Positions 1 to 13,188 of a DNA stretch of 64,000 nt are shown piece after piece. Every line of letters begins with the position of its first letter. Within the stretch, counting starts at the first letter, position 1. The translations under genes were made by a program, and so were the position numbers. The notes under the pieces are model-generated. The model saw only the letters and a program-made list of their open reading frames with translations. It did not search any database and was not told the DNA's origin. The DNA is from Rhynochetos jubatus (taxonomy: Eukaryota > Chordata > Aves > Eurypygiformes > Rhynochetidae), in NCBI GenBank assembly GCA_027574665.1, contig CM050649.1, positions 65,314,150 through 65,378,149 of the forward strand, given 5' to 3'.

Positions 1-3000
1 GCAGCAAGTAGCTAAACTCAGTGAAAATTCCAGCCAGAAAGAGTAAGACGAGAAAAGGGTTAGTAACTAAGGAGATAGTTCATCTGAAATGTTAATAATG
101 TAGGGAGTCTCCAAAACTATTTGATTTAAAACTAACAGTAAGCATATTGTTAATGTGAAAACATACGTGCAATGACCCACTGCCTAAATTCTTAGTTATG
201 CCTGAAGGATAAAACCATTGTACATAACAGTTATTCATGCCTTACATCACCATTGCAGGCAATGGTGAGGAATGGAAAGCCATTTTTCCCTAGGACAAAG
301 AAAGGATGGGTTCTGCTGTACAGAAATATAGCGCAATACATTTCTGTTCATCAGTGTGGCTGGGGCAGCTGCTCACCAAAGGGGTTAGACAAACCCAAGC
401 CTGTTTTACCAGTGAACAACAGATGTGACACTACCACAGCACAAGATTGCAATTATAGCACTAAAAGGGAGCTCAACATAGGCAAGGCAAAGCCCCTTGC
501 CTGGTGATCCCTGAGAAGTGCTGAGATACTCATGCTACAGCTGCAAGAATGAGGCAGCGCAAAGATCTGGTGAATCCTTCAGGGTCCGTGCTGCTGGTGT
601 TCAAGACCCCTGTCTATTTTATACAGATGATAGTTGGGAGAGTATCTTCCAAATGAGGTAGGTTGCCAAGTGTCAGAAAGCATGGTGCAACAACTGCCCT
701 CCAACCCACCCATCCACCCCCTGCATTTTCTGTACAGAGCACCATCATTCAGGACATACTTACATTCTATCTAATAATCAGTAGCAACAATTTTACTTAT
801 GTCATGTCCTTGAGAAGTAATACAATAAACAGCAAAGTAAACACCCTTCCTTAAGAAAATGTAATTTGGACATCATATCCAAATGAATAAATCATTCCTG
901 AAAGGCAGAAGCAATATTAGTGTTGAATTAGTGCTGGATGTTCTTTTGTTAAATTGTATACAATCAAAGCAAGGTGCCAAATTGCCAACTAACTGTCTGG
1001 AGGTCGATTTTTAAATTCACGGATGAGCTAATGCATTTGTGGCAGTGATCATAAAGGGAGGAGTTCACCTTGCATTAGCCTTGACTCATAACTATAAATC
1101 TACAATGTTACCAGAAATAGATGTCCTATTTCTTGTCATTGATCTGCAAGCCATAATTTAAACATTTACATGTCCTAATGTTGAGCCTTCCAATTGCCCG
1201 AAACATGTCTCTCCAGGGAATGCTCACCACAAGGACAGGGACTGTAAAAATAAGAGCATCTTCAGTAAAAACTGGGAACCTTCGGCATCTTAAATTTTAT
1301 CGAAAGAGTCATAAGTGAAAACTGAGTGGTAAAAATATATTGATAAGGGTCAAATGAGGACATAACAGAAGTAAAACAAGTATATGTGAGATTATAGTGT
1401 CAGTGGGCAAAAGAAATTGGAAGTGAAAGAATTCGTCATGACTATTAAGCAAAAAGCTGAAGAAATTGCTATAAAATTAACTCATCTTTCTTATCTTTCA
1501 GTAGAACTAACATTGTTACCACAGAATCATTCATAAAGAGAAAAATCAGAGGAATTCTGTTCCACTTGAAGTAATTCTATGTGTTTCCCTGAAACTGATG
1601 TTTTAAAAACAAGTTTTATGGAAAAGAAATGAGTCACCAGGTCCAAAAAGATGTATTAATTCAGGTGAAGTGGCAAATTTAAAGGAAGTGGTTTCAGGAC
1701 CGTAGTGTGAACAGGCACCATTTGTAGGGGAGATGGGAGAGTGCATAGATTAATTTCCAGGCATGTTAACAATACTTCATAAGTGCGCACGTAAACTTCT
1801 TGCTTGTTTCTTGTGAAGTGCTGCCTTTCCTAAAGTGTAGAAATTGCTGTTAGATAGCTAATTAAATCATTCCAGTATATCCAAACATCAGAGAAAAATG
1901 TCCAAATACCAATGTGAGTCTTGAGGTGTTTTGAATTCTATAATTATTTAACTATTTCAGACATCAGTGCAGAGAGCTGGTGGAACAAGAAGCATGGGAA
2001 ATCTTACAAGCAGTTTATTGCAATATTTTAGTGAGTTTTAAATCTCAGAGTTTTTATATCAATTTGAGTATTTACTGCTCCTTATAATTTCATTTCTTTA
2101 TATAATCTGCAGTAGAAATGTGCTGACTTCTGCTGAGGTCTTTAACTGAGGCCAATAAATAGATAACGATAGAATTTCTAAAAGCATCATGAAATTCAGT
2201 AAGATTTTGTGCTCTTTCATCATGAGACCAGTCAGCACTGCAGTGCTGCAGGTCTGATGCCTACATGACTTCATTTTTTCATTTTGTCTTTTGTAGCAGT
2301 GGGAAATCAGTAGAACAAAACTCTCTGCCTTCTTGTTCAGACATACCCGGAATCTGGCACTTTCACCTGTAAGCCTTTAAAAGCCTGTAATTTTTAATCA
2401 AATTACTTGTTAATGGTTTCTGTTTTCTACTTATTTCATACAGTTCTTTGCACACACATAAAAAAAGAAGAAACCTCCATATATGCAATGGTGTATCAAT
2501 TGTCCAAATGGCCCCAGTCTACATTTAAAATTTCATCCTCTCTTCAGATGTATACGCATATGTAAATTTGTTGTGTTTAAATTCACTGCTAAATTGCGTA
2601 ATAATTACACTATTTTTACAGTGGAGCAGCAAATAATTCATAGCAGCTCCTCCTACCTCCTAGACAAATGTGATCCAGGATGCTGTTGATGGGGATTCTG
2701 CAGACTGGGGGAACCACAGGATCATGCCCCTGTCCTTCCTTGTCCCCACATCTGGGCTCTACCTAATGAAAAGTCAAGGTCAAGAAAACTGGAGAGCTTC
2801 AAGGTCCCAGATCTTATCCACATGTCCTGGGGACAGGAAATCCTATCCCAGACCAGGAAGCACTCTCAAGCCCCAGAGCTCAGCTGGAGTCAGAAGTGTT
2901 TCTCAGAGAAGGTACTCAGTTCATTTTGGGAAAGACAAAGCTCATGCAGACACAGACTCAAATGTCACTACTGGCCATGTTCGCAAGTAGTAAACGATAA

Positions 3001-3739
3001 TTCGATGTAGTTTGACAACACTTATGTTCATATTTTCTCTCAAAGGTTTATGATCTCAGCGTGGCTTTAAGAGAAACAGAAAGGTTTCAGTCCTTTCAGA
3101 TTAATCAATTATTTAATGGAAAAAGGAAAAATTTCTGAGCATGGCTGTTAGCTGTAAGGAAAGAAAACTTCTTTGGTTCTTAATTGATTCCTTTGTTAAT
3201 ACTTTTAGGTTTTTATATATCCTGTAGTTTTGAATATCATGTCTTTCCTCAGGAAAAGCTTGATCCTGTTTTATAAAAACTTGTGTGCAGTTTTCTATAG
3301 CTTTGGAAGGGATTCCTTTGGATTTTCTGAAACATGAATTCCTGTCTAGGACTGCTGAAAACTTTCTGCAGCAGACAGCTGAGGAATCCATGACATAGAC
3401 TTCGTGCAAGTTGCAGATGTTTGGAACTCCTTTAAAATCAAAATGTGGAGTTCCCTCTCCCTTCTGATTTCCCTTTTCTGGCACTGTAACTAATAAAGCT
3501 CTTCTTATTCTACTTTTCCCTCTAATTCTCCAGACACTTGTATGAGTCATTTAAAACTGTAGCTTCAATGTTTTATCTAATAATTCATAATGCAGGAAAA
3601 GTCTCCACTTTTATCAGTTTTGAGTTTGCCACCTTTTATTTCATTGGCAGTCCTTGTTGTTGCTATGACATCAAAAGGAGAAAAGCTCCTTATCCATCTT
3701 CCTTAGACTATCATTATTTTGAACATATCTGTAGTTTCT
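1..3739. other. Unique AT-rich DNA without a recognisable gene
   Basis: No known repeat, RNA gene or convincing exon is visible. Open frames are short, lack domains and are what chance gives in AT-rich DNA. A slightly GC-richer patch at about 2640-2990 has an open frame of 106 codons on the plus strand with no family resemblance I know. A 145-codon frame on the minus strand near the right end is listed separately. Confidence 0.6.
3113..3550 (-). other. Open frame of 145 codons, coding status doubtful
   Basis: This is one of the longer open frames outside a repeat in the window. The predicted product begins MTHTSVWRIRGKSR and is rich in Lys, Arg and Ser; I see no signal peptide, membrane segment, zinc-binding pattern or other family motif. 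No promoter, splice pattern or neighbouring gene supports translation. On the plus strand the same stretch contains AATAAAGC (about 3492) followed by a pyrimidine-rich run, which could equally be part of a decayed repeat or the end of a transcript read in the other direction. I do not recognise it and think chance is the likelier explanation. Confidence 0.1.
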
Positions 3740-4526
3740 TCTCTTGACTGGCTTCAAAATGAGGTGAGGTGGTGCAGTGCCTTCTCCCACCAGGTGCTGA
3801 AAGTCTCCAAGCTGTTCCAAGACATCCTTGACACAAACTTTTGCAGTGCTGAATCACACTCCCAAGAAGTTTTTTCCCCTATGTCTAAGTGAAGTTTGCC
3901 TTACCACATTTTGTGACCACTACCTCTTGACCTTGAATCTTTGGAAAGAATCTGTCTCTCTTTTCCTACAAGCCCCCTTTACAAACTAAAGGAAAGCAGT
4001 TAGATTCCTACTTTAGTCTTCTCTTTCCCAGGCTGACCAAGCCAAGGCCCCTCAGTGTCCCCCCATGCATCATGTGCTCCCCAGCCATTGCAGTGATCCT
4101 CCACACACTCTCTTCTGCTTACTGATGCCCTTCCTGCACAGGGAAGCAGAAAGCTGGACACAGTATCCCCCCCACACCGTCACAAATGTCACACATCATC
4201 ACAAATGGAATAAACACTTGCTGGCTATATTCTTGCTAATGCATCCCAGACTGTGGTAGCCTTCACCAGTCTCATGTTCAGCCTGCTATATACCAGGTTT
4301 CTCTGGGTCTTTTTGGACGAAGCTGCTCCGAAGTTCCTCATCCCCTACCTGCACAGTTTCATGGAGGTTTCCTGTCCCAGGTGCAGGATTTTGTATTTTA
4401 TTTTGTTTAATTTCCTGTCTTCTTTCAGCCCATTCTTCCATCCTGTTGATGTTCTTGTGAATGGCAACTCTACCCACCAGAACTCCAGGCTGTCCCTCCA
4501 GCATGATGTCATCTGCTAACTCAGTA
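3740..4526 (-). mobile_element. Old CR1 LINE, 5'-truncated, minus strand
   Basis: Read on the minus strand this follows the 3' third of CR1 ORF2 and its 3' UTR. Recognisable blocks on the plus strand are the antisense of the C-terminal reverse-transcriptase region: a CTCATGTTCAGCCTGCTAT block near 4273, a CAGGTGCAGGATTTTGTAT block near 4379 (antisense of the conserved KVLHLG-like motif), and a TTTCCCAGGCTGA block near 4025. Many substitutions and small indels break every frame, so no protein survives. The 3' tail is not clear, so the left edge is approximate; the right edge falls where similarity stops after GATGTCATCTGCTAAC. It is more diverged than the copies at 13197, 37517 and 46104, so it is an older subfamily. 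Confidence 0.85.
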
Positions 4527-7500
4527 TCCAGTGTATTTAAAATACAGCTCTGTGTACAAGGAATGCAAGAACATATTAGGAATGAAGAATGAAACTTTAA
4601 ATAGCTCTGATGTATTTTTTGGCTCAATGCTGACAAGGTCTGCAACAAAGTTCAGGGATCTTTCAAATGTGCTAGCTGAGTACCCAAAGTTCTGCTATAA
4701 CCACACAGCAGTTCTTACTGCAATGTTGTGTTTCACAAACATAAACAACATCCACTTTCAGCCAGACATGAATTTAAATTTAAGAGATATTTCTATAAAT
4801 AACACATAATTAGCTATGAAATTCATGCTCCACTTTGGAAACAGAAGAGTCCCTTCCTTAAAGGCTACTCAATACCTCGTATTTCATGCTCAATGCATTG
4901 CTTATTTAAACGAAGACAGAACACACTCTACTTGCACACATTTAGCTGAACTTTACCAGCTTTGAATTGCCTTTTGAAAACCACAATGCCTTATGATTCC
5001 ACTGTGACCAATTAAGAGGACAACTTCCAGCTTAGCTTTGCCATTCAATAAACAAATCTGATGTTTAAATGTTCTCAAACCTCAGCATGCTCTGAAACTA
5101 ACCATGGCCAGCAGCAGCTAGTATTCAAAATCTAAGAGTCTAAACCCACCCAAATGAATTACATTTGGACGAAACATAGAAAAGTAAAGATCCAGGTTTT
5201 ATCTTTTCGAGGCAGAGTAGGCTTCTAAACACAACAGCTGTTAATCTCTGGGGTAATACAAGCACTACCTTGCTCATGACAATTAAATGCCATTCTATAA
5301 AAGGAATGCAAAAAATAAAAGCAGGCTTAGTTTTAAAAACATACAATACTGCTGCGAAAACAACAGGATCCCCAAGGCACTCACTTTTCTACAGTTGCCA
5401 GCAAGACACAGGTATGTTGCTACACAACAATACACGAAGGCTCATGAAGTGATAGGAATATTTAGGGATGATGCTACATCTGGGATAAAGTATGATAACA
5501 CTGTTCCTGCTAACATTTCATACCTGTTACCAGCAGGGAGTGCTGACACAGGAAGACAATCATGAAATCAGGGTTAAGAGCAATACTGAATTCAAAGGTT
5601 CCCTAGCAATAAAAGTGGCTCAGAAATCCAGGCAGCACAAATTACAATCAAGATGATTACTGCAGCATTTTACCTCTGACAAAAACACGTGGGCAGGGTA
5701 TATGCCTTACACATGTTCATGTCAGCTTGAGTAAGGTAAGAGTGAAGGCTGCTGTGAGTGAAAGCAAATGCTATTCTTCCTCCTTCAGGCACCGACAACG
5801 TTGTTGCTGGGAGATGTTTCACCCTAAGCAGCTTTGAAAAGTTTTCAGGAGTTGCCTGAAGCCAGCTGGTCCGCTTTCTTCACAAACTCCTATCTGGAAA
5901 GGGAGGCATCAATCAGACCATTTTTGCTTCAGTTTTCCTTCAAATCGATTAGTTCATGTTACTGACAGTGACCCTGTAGCTCAGAGCATGCCAGATAGAC
6001 ACAGTTCAGAGGCAGGGAAACACCCGTATTACATTGTCCCTTTTGTTGGAGCTGGTGGATGAACCTGCAACGTGTTGGAGCAAAACTGAGTGGCTCATAG
6101 TCAGCTGCAAAGAAACTATTCCTGAAGGGCTACACTGCAGCACATGAGTGTTTGGCACTCTGGTCTTTTGTCTCTGTTTTCTTTCCATGTCCTCCAGCAA
6201 AATTGTATTGAATTGCATTGTTTATTTCCAGGGAAGATTTACCAGCTAGACAGGAAAAAAATTAGGCAAAATAAATCACAGCAATCATCCAGCTCATCAG
6301 TCCTGGCTGCCCAGAGAAGGCTCTGCTTCATCTGAGGATGTTAATCGTACTTCTCCTGCCCTCTCAAGACATCCACTTCGAGTGAGAGAAAAAACTAATT
6401 TAAAATATTTTGTTTGCTACCTGGCAATAAATTCTCTCTCTTTTTACTGTTACACTGTTGGTCTTCTTCATAGTTTATGATATGACTTGATTTACAGCGT
6501 TCATAATGTCACTAAATAGACCTGCAGCTCTGACCTATAAATATTAAGGTATGTGGCTTCCTCATTTATAAATGGAGTTGGTGATGAGAGCAAATTGGAT
6601 AAAGTGTTGTGGGCTGCAGGAGGTGTGAGCTGAAGCACTACCGGCCTGCCTTCCTAATCTAATCTTAATATTTATCACTCCACTGGAGAGAAATCTCCTC
6701 CCTTCACAATGTCTGCATTGCAAAGCTTTTAAATTGTTAACATTTCTCCTGGACAGTTATATTGTGCCCTTATTTACTACAAGAGGTTATGGGGAGTTGC
6801 GAAGAATGTAAAAGTTGACCAGTGTCAATAAACTTACCATTCATTCAAATGGGGAGAAGAAAGCCACATATAAAAAGGTACTTCTCATGACTTATTTCAC
6901 TCTGTCCAGAAAGAGAGAAGCTCTTATTTTTAGTCAAGATTTACTTATGCTGCAGATGATGTTCCCATCAAAAACACAAGGAACATCTTTATTTCCCAGA
7001 AAATGGGCATCGCATCCATCATTTTCAGAAATAACTTCATACTACAGTGGTGAACATCCCTTGCCTGGTATTAGTAAGGTTTCCAAAATATTTAAGAAAA
7101 GAATGAGAGAAAAGAATGACAAAAATTCTGGCCTTACTAGATTTTAATTTATGTTTTAAAAACTTGTGGGGACTGGCATTATATGGTGATAAGAAGGGCT
7201 GTAAAAGTTTTCCTGCTACTGGCCTAAGAAATGCCAGTAATGAGTAATGCAACCATCTCAAACTTGTAATAAAATTTTTACAGCAACCCATACCATTATG
7301 GTTTCTTTTCAGCTACATATTATCTGTAGTTCTTCAAACTGTCTGCCAACACTGAGGCTTTAGAAAAAGTGGTCTTACAGAAACTGGGTACCATTTAGCA
7401 GTATTATTCCAGCAGCTACTGACTGGAAGAAATCCTTGCACACAGTGGGGAGGCAGCTGCGAAACCTCCCATTCGGATATAGGCTTCGCTCTCTTAAAAA

Positions 7501-10500
7501 ACACTGGAAGTTGAGAGGCTTGACTCAAATCACCACCATCCCTGGCAGACCTCTTAATCTCTCTCTCCTCCAGCTCCACCATGCAACAATAGTAGCAGGA
7601 TTATTAGATGCCAAATGGAAGTTACTACTCCATTGAAACATAAACCTGTCACAGAGAAAGTTCATCTTTGATTCAGGTCGGAAAGCACACTTGAGGATGG
7701 TTTTCAACACAGAGTTAACAAAGCCCCTGAGTCTCAAATAGCCTGCAGAGCATTTGTTGAAGCACAGCCACAATCCAGGCCAGTTCTAAGAAATATTTGG
7801 ATGAGAACATGCTATCTAAGTAATTTGGAAACTAACCTTCCCTGTCTCCTTTCCCATAGTTTCATTCTTATTTGGAGAATCCATTAAAACTTCAAAGGAT
7901 GTGAAGAAGGAACAAGATGTTACAAGTGTCTTTGAATGGTCTTGAGCTGCTCTCTTGTCAAAACTGTTAGACAAATGTGTAGAAAGCAATTCTTAAGGCT
8001 TGCTCTCCAAAGATTTTCAGTAGATAATATTTTTTCCTTTGAAAGGCACTTCACAATCCACACTGATTTCTTGGTTTTGGGTGCCATGTCAATCAAGGGC
8101 TGTATTTTCTGGTTGCATACTGAGCTAGAGCTACCCAGTGTTCCCAGGCGGTGCTCAGGACTCTCCCAGTTCTCATCTCTTCCTCTTTTTTCCCCTCACT
8201 TTTTCCAGAACTCTTATTCAGACTGAGAGCAACTTATTACTTTTATAAAATATAAAGCATAAAGTGAAATAAAAGAAGACTCTTAGATTTAGGGTGGGGG
8301 GTGGTGAAGAAGTAAAATAATAACTCAGGTGAAGTACAACCAGGAAGAATATTGTCAATTAATGTTTGCAATATAGCTATTAAATGGGAACTGGTCAGCT
8401 AGTCCAGCCAAGGCTAGCAAAGTTTTCTTCTCTCTCTAGGCAAATGCCTCGAGTCAGAGGGTCATTAATCTATTGGATTTTCTGGTCTAGTAAAAAAGAA
8501 GAACAGTGTGTGGGCAGCAACAGTCAGAGACATCGTTTATGGAGAGACATTGATGTACATATGGCTCCAGGGGTTTCCTACCTCTTCCTAGATGGGGTTA
8601 AGGAACTTGGATTTGAATCGAGCAGAACTCCCTGAATTGCCAATAAATACAAAAGCGACACTGTTGAACACCCTCCCTCTGCCTTTGAATAAATAATGCA
8701 CTGTTTTGAAATAAGTTGCTTTGTCTTCCTGTGATGAGAATTTCGACCTGTCAAGCCCAGGTGGGGTGATGCAGATGAGAAGCAGGGACTCTGGCAGTGG
8801 TGAAGTTCCTCATCAAGGGGCAGAAACAAGAAGAACTTACACAGAAGAGTGTTGCTGGAATTAAAGGGCCAGAGCTATCGTTCAGACCTTTCCTACTTCT
8901 TTGAAATATCCCCATCTTAAATAACATTGTCAGTTATGGTTGGCTACCAGTGCTTGACTAAAATAACTATTTCAGTAGCAAATGAAATCATACCCATAAA
9001 TAAAAGAAAGATTGGCCTATCTCACGCAAATACATAAGGTTTGTCCAAAATGCGCACTGTAGAATTTCAAACATGGGCTAAATTTAATCTGTATTAATGA
9101 AACTGAAATAAGACATTTGCACTGTCTTGAGAGTTATTTACTTCAGTGGTGCTTTAATAACACTTAAACAGGTTAAGTAAAGAAAGGGAAATCACCACTA
9201 AATTGAAAGATAATACACACACACACCACTTTAACCAGATCAAATTTGTGTGTGTAGAAGGAGATTTAATAATTTAGATTTCTGACACATTTTGACATTT
9301 AACATCATGAAAAGCCTCTTCTGTGCCAACTACCTTAATTGAATTTTTACAGTTAGTTAATGTGCAAAGCTAACAGTGGGGTCTGTATCTGTAAAGACTC
9401 TGTTTTTCCTTCTGGCAAGAAAGCTGTGATAGAAACAGAATTTATCCCCATCGTGTATGTGTGTGTTGTGACACTACCTAAGCACCTTGTGAAGAAAAGC
9501 GCTATTTAAAATTGATGTTTGCTTTTCTGTATTTACAGAGAGCCATGTCCTCAATCTCCTGTTAATCCCCGCACCCTGTTAATGTCTGCATAGGCGGTCA
9601 ACCTTTCACAGCACCCCAAAGGAATACACCTCCTCGGCTTTTAAATGGATGAAATCAACCAAAAAAATTGCCTTTCCAGCTTAAAAAAAAAAAAAAAATC
9701 ACAAGCAGAGCACAATGAGAACTTCATGCCTTGTGGAATATAATTACAACTGTCAGGAGCCTCCTGCCACGTTCATGGGATTTGAATGTTTATTATGTAA
9801 CATCACTACTTAAAAACCAAGAGGCTGGCTGTGCCAGTGCAGCGATGAGTGAAAACATGAGGCACGACATGTACATGTAAAGCAATGCACATGCATTTAT
9901 AGCAGTAAAAGCAAATTAAGATGCAAGGTCAGGAGAGAGGGCAGAAGCTTGGCAAGTCAGAAAACCAGATGGTTTGGTGGGACAGCTGGTACTAAGTACA
10001 ACTGCCTCTTCATCTCCCTGTGAAAACCTGGACACTGGTGGGCAAGGGATGAGAGCAGCCATGGACATCCCTTAAGGAAGGACCTGTATGGTTTTGTCAG
10101 GAGGTACCAAGCTCTACATGACATGGCAGTTTTAGGCCACCGAGTTTCCCCAAGAAAGATATTTTGGTGTACCTGAGGTCTGTCCCAGGGGCTGCCAGAA
10201 CAAGAATAGCATTATGCGAACAAGGCCTGTTCATCTCGCATCAGAATTAGAGCTGGCACAGGGGCAGGGTTACGTCTGGGTCTCTTTGTTGGCTGCACCT
10301 ATGCTATAAAATTCCTTTGCTCTTGGAAATCATCTTCAACTTCTGGCTGAGTGGTGTGGAGCAACTCAGAGTGCTCTGAGTGCCTTGGAGTCCCCTCCAG
10401 AGGCAAGCAGCTGGCTCCACGACTACAGCACATAGCCCGTGGTCACTGCTGGGTTGCACAGGGTATCATTTTAGTCACCAGGCATGGATTTTTTTTTTTT

Positions 10501-11571
10501 TTTACGTGCAGTTTATTGCAGATGCAAATTTCTGGAATTATGTGGGCTGTGTTTCAGCCCACCAGGATGGTATTTTTATAGCATGAAATACTGCATATGC
10601 AATGTATGTTGGGCATGTCCCAGGGCATGGTAGGAGGGCAGGTGGGTATGTGGAGGTGCAAAGACCTCTATGATAAAGTTTAAGTAGGTTGGGCAGAGGG
10701 ACACAAACCTGGGACTGACTCTTCCATGTTGCCCACTGGGAGTAGTCCCTGGGCTGGACTTCCCTCAGAAGCAAATGCAGGCTTTTGTTTTCATTTGTTT
10801 TTATTAACGGGAACACATTAGCTCATTCTAAAAGAGAATTCCCATAAACAAATTAACATTTCTGCAGTGTGAGCAATTATGGGTTCAGTTCACTCAGGGG
10901 TGAACTGGGGAACTAAATCATTAGGCAGTGTAGATGTACAAGTGATTCTGATCTAGCTCTGGTAATATATTTATTACATCTTTCAATTACATTTGTGAAG
11001 ACTAAAACATTCTCAGTTAACTGTTCCTTGTCCAGTAATACTGCTGAAGTGTGAGACCAAGGATTTTCACACGCATATTGAGTTTCCTTCAGAGAAGGAA
11101 TATAAGAAAAGGCCCCTATAAAATCAGACCGTGACTAGCTGTGCCCTCCCTCTCTGAGCTTACCAGTGGCTTTCTGATTGTCCAGACCAGGGCACAAAGC
11201 AGGTCTCTTCCAGCTCTCAGCAAAAAGCCTCTGGTTCATATTTTAATTGAGATTCTTTAGTAAGGAATCAAGACAGAGCAGGTGCAAGGATGGAGACAGG
11301 GGAAGGAGGAGGCTCAGATGCAGTAATAATGGGATTTTCTACCAGAGAGAAGTACTTGAAACAGTTTTTCATTAATCAAGCCATGCAATCACTCCTATGA
11401 TATTTGTGATGTAATAATATTTTCCCTCTTTAATATGTTTTTGGCAAAAATACTCTTTACTACTCTGTTTTTCTAAGCCCAGATATTTATTACTCTGAAA
11501 TCAGGAAATGCTGGGTTAATTTATGAAGCAGAAGAGCATTACTCCTTTCTTCTTTGGTGTTACAGAACTTG
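4527..11571. other. Unique DNA, about 7 kb, no gene recognised
   Basis: No exon with flanking splice signals or protein similarity could be recognised. Simple tracts include A16 at 9683-9698, T15 at 10489-10503 and a CA/GT pair at 9214-9223 and 9247-9256 that are inverted relative to each other. The stretches at about 6490-6790 and 9470-9800 are low in simple sequence and contain several short TAAT, ATTA and TTTAAA words, which is how conserved noncoding elements often look, but conservation cannot be seen from one genome. The region 10100-10800 is GC-richer and has overlapping short open frames on both strands, none recognised. Confidence 0.55.
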
Positions 11572-11803
11572 CAGAAAGAGAGTAAATTTAGATTTGATAT
11601 CAGGAAGAAGTTCTTCCCGGAGAGGGTGGTGAGGCACTGGAACAGATTGCCCAGAGAATTGTCCAAGGCCAGGCTGGATGAGGCTTTGAGCAAGCTGGTC
11701 TAGTGGAGGGTGTCCCTGCCCATGGCAGGGGGGTTGGAACTAGATGGTCTTTAAGGTACCTTCCAACTCAAACCATTCTGTGATTCTATGATTCTATGAT
11801 TTA
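11572..11803 (+). mobile_element. CR1 LINE 3' end, plus strand
   Basis: A 5'-truncated CR1 copy holding the last codons of ORF2 and the 3' UTR. The block from AGATTTGATATCAGGAAG to the TGGAACAGATTGCCCAGAG block encodes the usual RKxFFxxRVVRHWNRLP region, and the UTR has the typical CCCTGCCCATGGCAGGGG hairpin near 11717. It ends in two ATTCTATG units, the 8-bp 3' repeat of avian CR1. Compared with the related copies at 37517 and 46104, about 24 bp are missing between the codons for PREL and the CCAAGGCCAGGCTGGATG block near 11662. No clear target-site duplication was seen. Confidence 0.93.
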
Positions 11804-13188
11804 CCATAGAATTCACCATCCTAATCTCTTGAACCACATAGAAATTGTTATGTTGTTGAATAGTAACAATATAATTAGCCTAGGTTAGCTCTCCGGTTAA
11901 ATGAGTTAATAAAGAGGAAAAAAGTTAATAAGCTAGTTAATAAAAATTACTTCATAAAGAAAAAACTTCCTGATGCATCTATCTAAAACCAGTTTAATAT
12001 TTTTCTGTCATACATAGTCTGTGTGATGTACCAACCATTTGATGGTTTCCAGGCTGCTCTATCTGTGTTACACACTTTGCTAAAAAAGCCACACTGCAAG
12101 CAAGGGTAGACAGATATAAGAAAGAAGAGGTTGGTTAGGAGCAAGATACAGCCGCACCTGTCCCTTGAAGGAGTCTATGCGTAAGGATTACTGCACCACA
12201 GCCTTCTAAGAAATCTTCAAAGATACCCCACACAAAGCTCTCACACTTGTCTGTGGCACAGGCAACATCTTCAGCTGGGTAATTAGAGAGCAACATGCTG
12301 GCAAAGAGTCTGTGTAATCTATATAACAATAACATTAAGAAAAAAAGACAACATTCTGGGGACTATGCCAGTGATCAGGGCACTATAATTGCTATAATTA
12401 AAAGCAAGGCAAATATTGCAGGGAAAGTAGGTCACTCTTTAGGCTGGTGTATCCCTGATGCAAATGGAAATGAGAAAAAAAAGGTTGTGTAATGTGATCT
12501 AAATCAGACAAAAGCTCTGTTATTCCAAGGTTGCCAGAGACCCTTCATTAAATGCCTTCGGTTCTCACATGCCCTCCCAGCAAGCGACATTTTTGTAAAC
12601 AGCATGAAGTGGTCGCAGTCTAGTGCAAGGACTATCGAAGGAGTCCATCATAAAATCCAGTGAGCACACCATAATTAAGATCTATTTTGTACAAGGTTGG
12701 GTTTAAGGAGGCTACAATATTGCTTATTTCAGAGCCGGTGAACTAAAGGGCTGGTGTTTTTCTAATAGTAGCTTCAGCCACTGAATTTTAACACAGGTGG
12801 CTTTGAACTTTCAGAGACATTGAGGCTCCAGCCACTATTTAACATTTGTAAGAGCTACCTGAGAACTGGTTTCTGAGGAAAGGGCAAGGTACTGTAACAA
12901 GAAAACAGAAGAATATTTCCTTGCATCATCTCCAGCACCACCCCAGCCAGCGCACACTGGGAATGACCCTGTCTCTCCCGTGCCTCCCCTTCTCTGCTCA
13001 CCTCCCTCCCACTAGCTTCTCCCCTTGCACAGGACTTGCCTAACTTTCACAAAAAATGCTCAACAAAAGGAATGGTTTATTCATGTGAAGAGTGATTAGA
13101 GTTTGCCCTACTGCTCAGCCCATGCGTTCCCATCTTCTTTTGTTATCTTCCCCAAAACCCTTCTCACCTCCTGACTTCTCCCCTATGT
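11804..13188. other. Unique DNA; candidate conserved noncoding stretch
   Basis: No gene recognised. The part from about 12480 to 12860 has few simple repeats, balanced base use and several short AT-rich homeodomain-like words (CATAATTAAG, TTCATTAAATG), and reads like a conserved noncoding element; this is an impression, not a measured property. From about 12940 to the CR1 insertion the plus strand is pyrimidine-rich (many CCTCC and CTTCTC words), and the same bias resumes beyond the insertion at 13990-14170. Confidence 0.4.

Noticed and set aside
9214-9256. CA/GT inverted pair as a designed hairpin
   Set aside because: Both arms are short dinucleotide runs, so pairing is expected from their composition.
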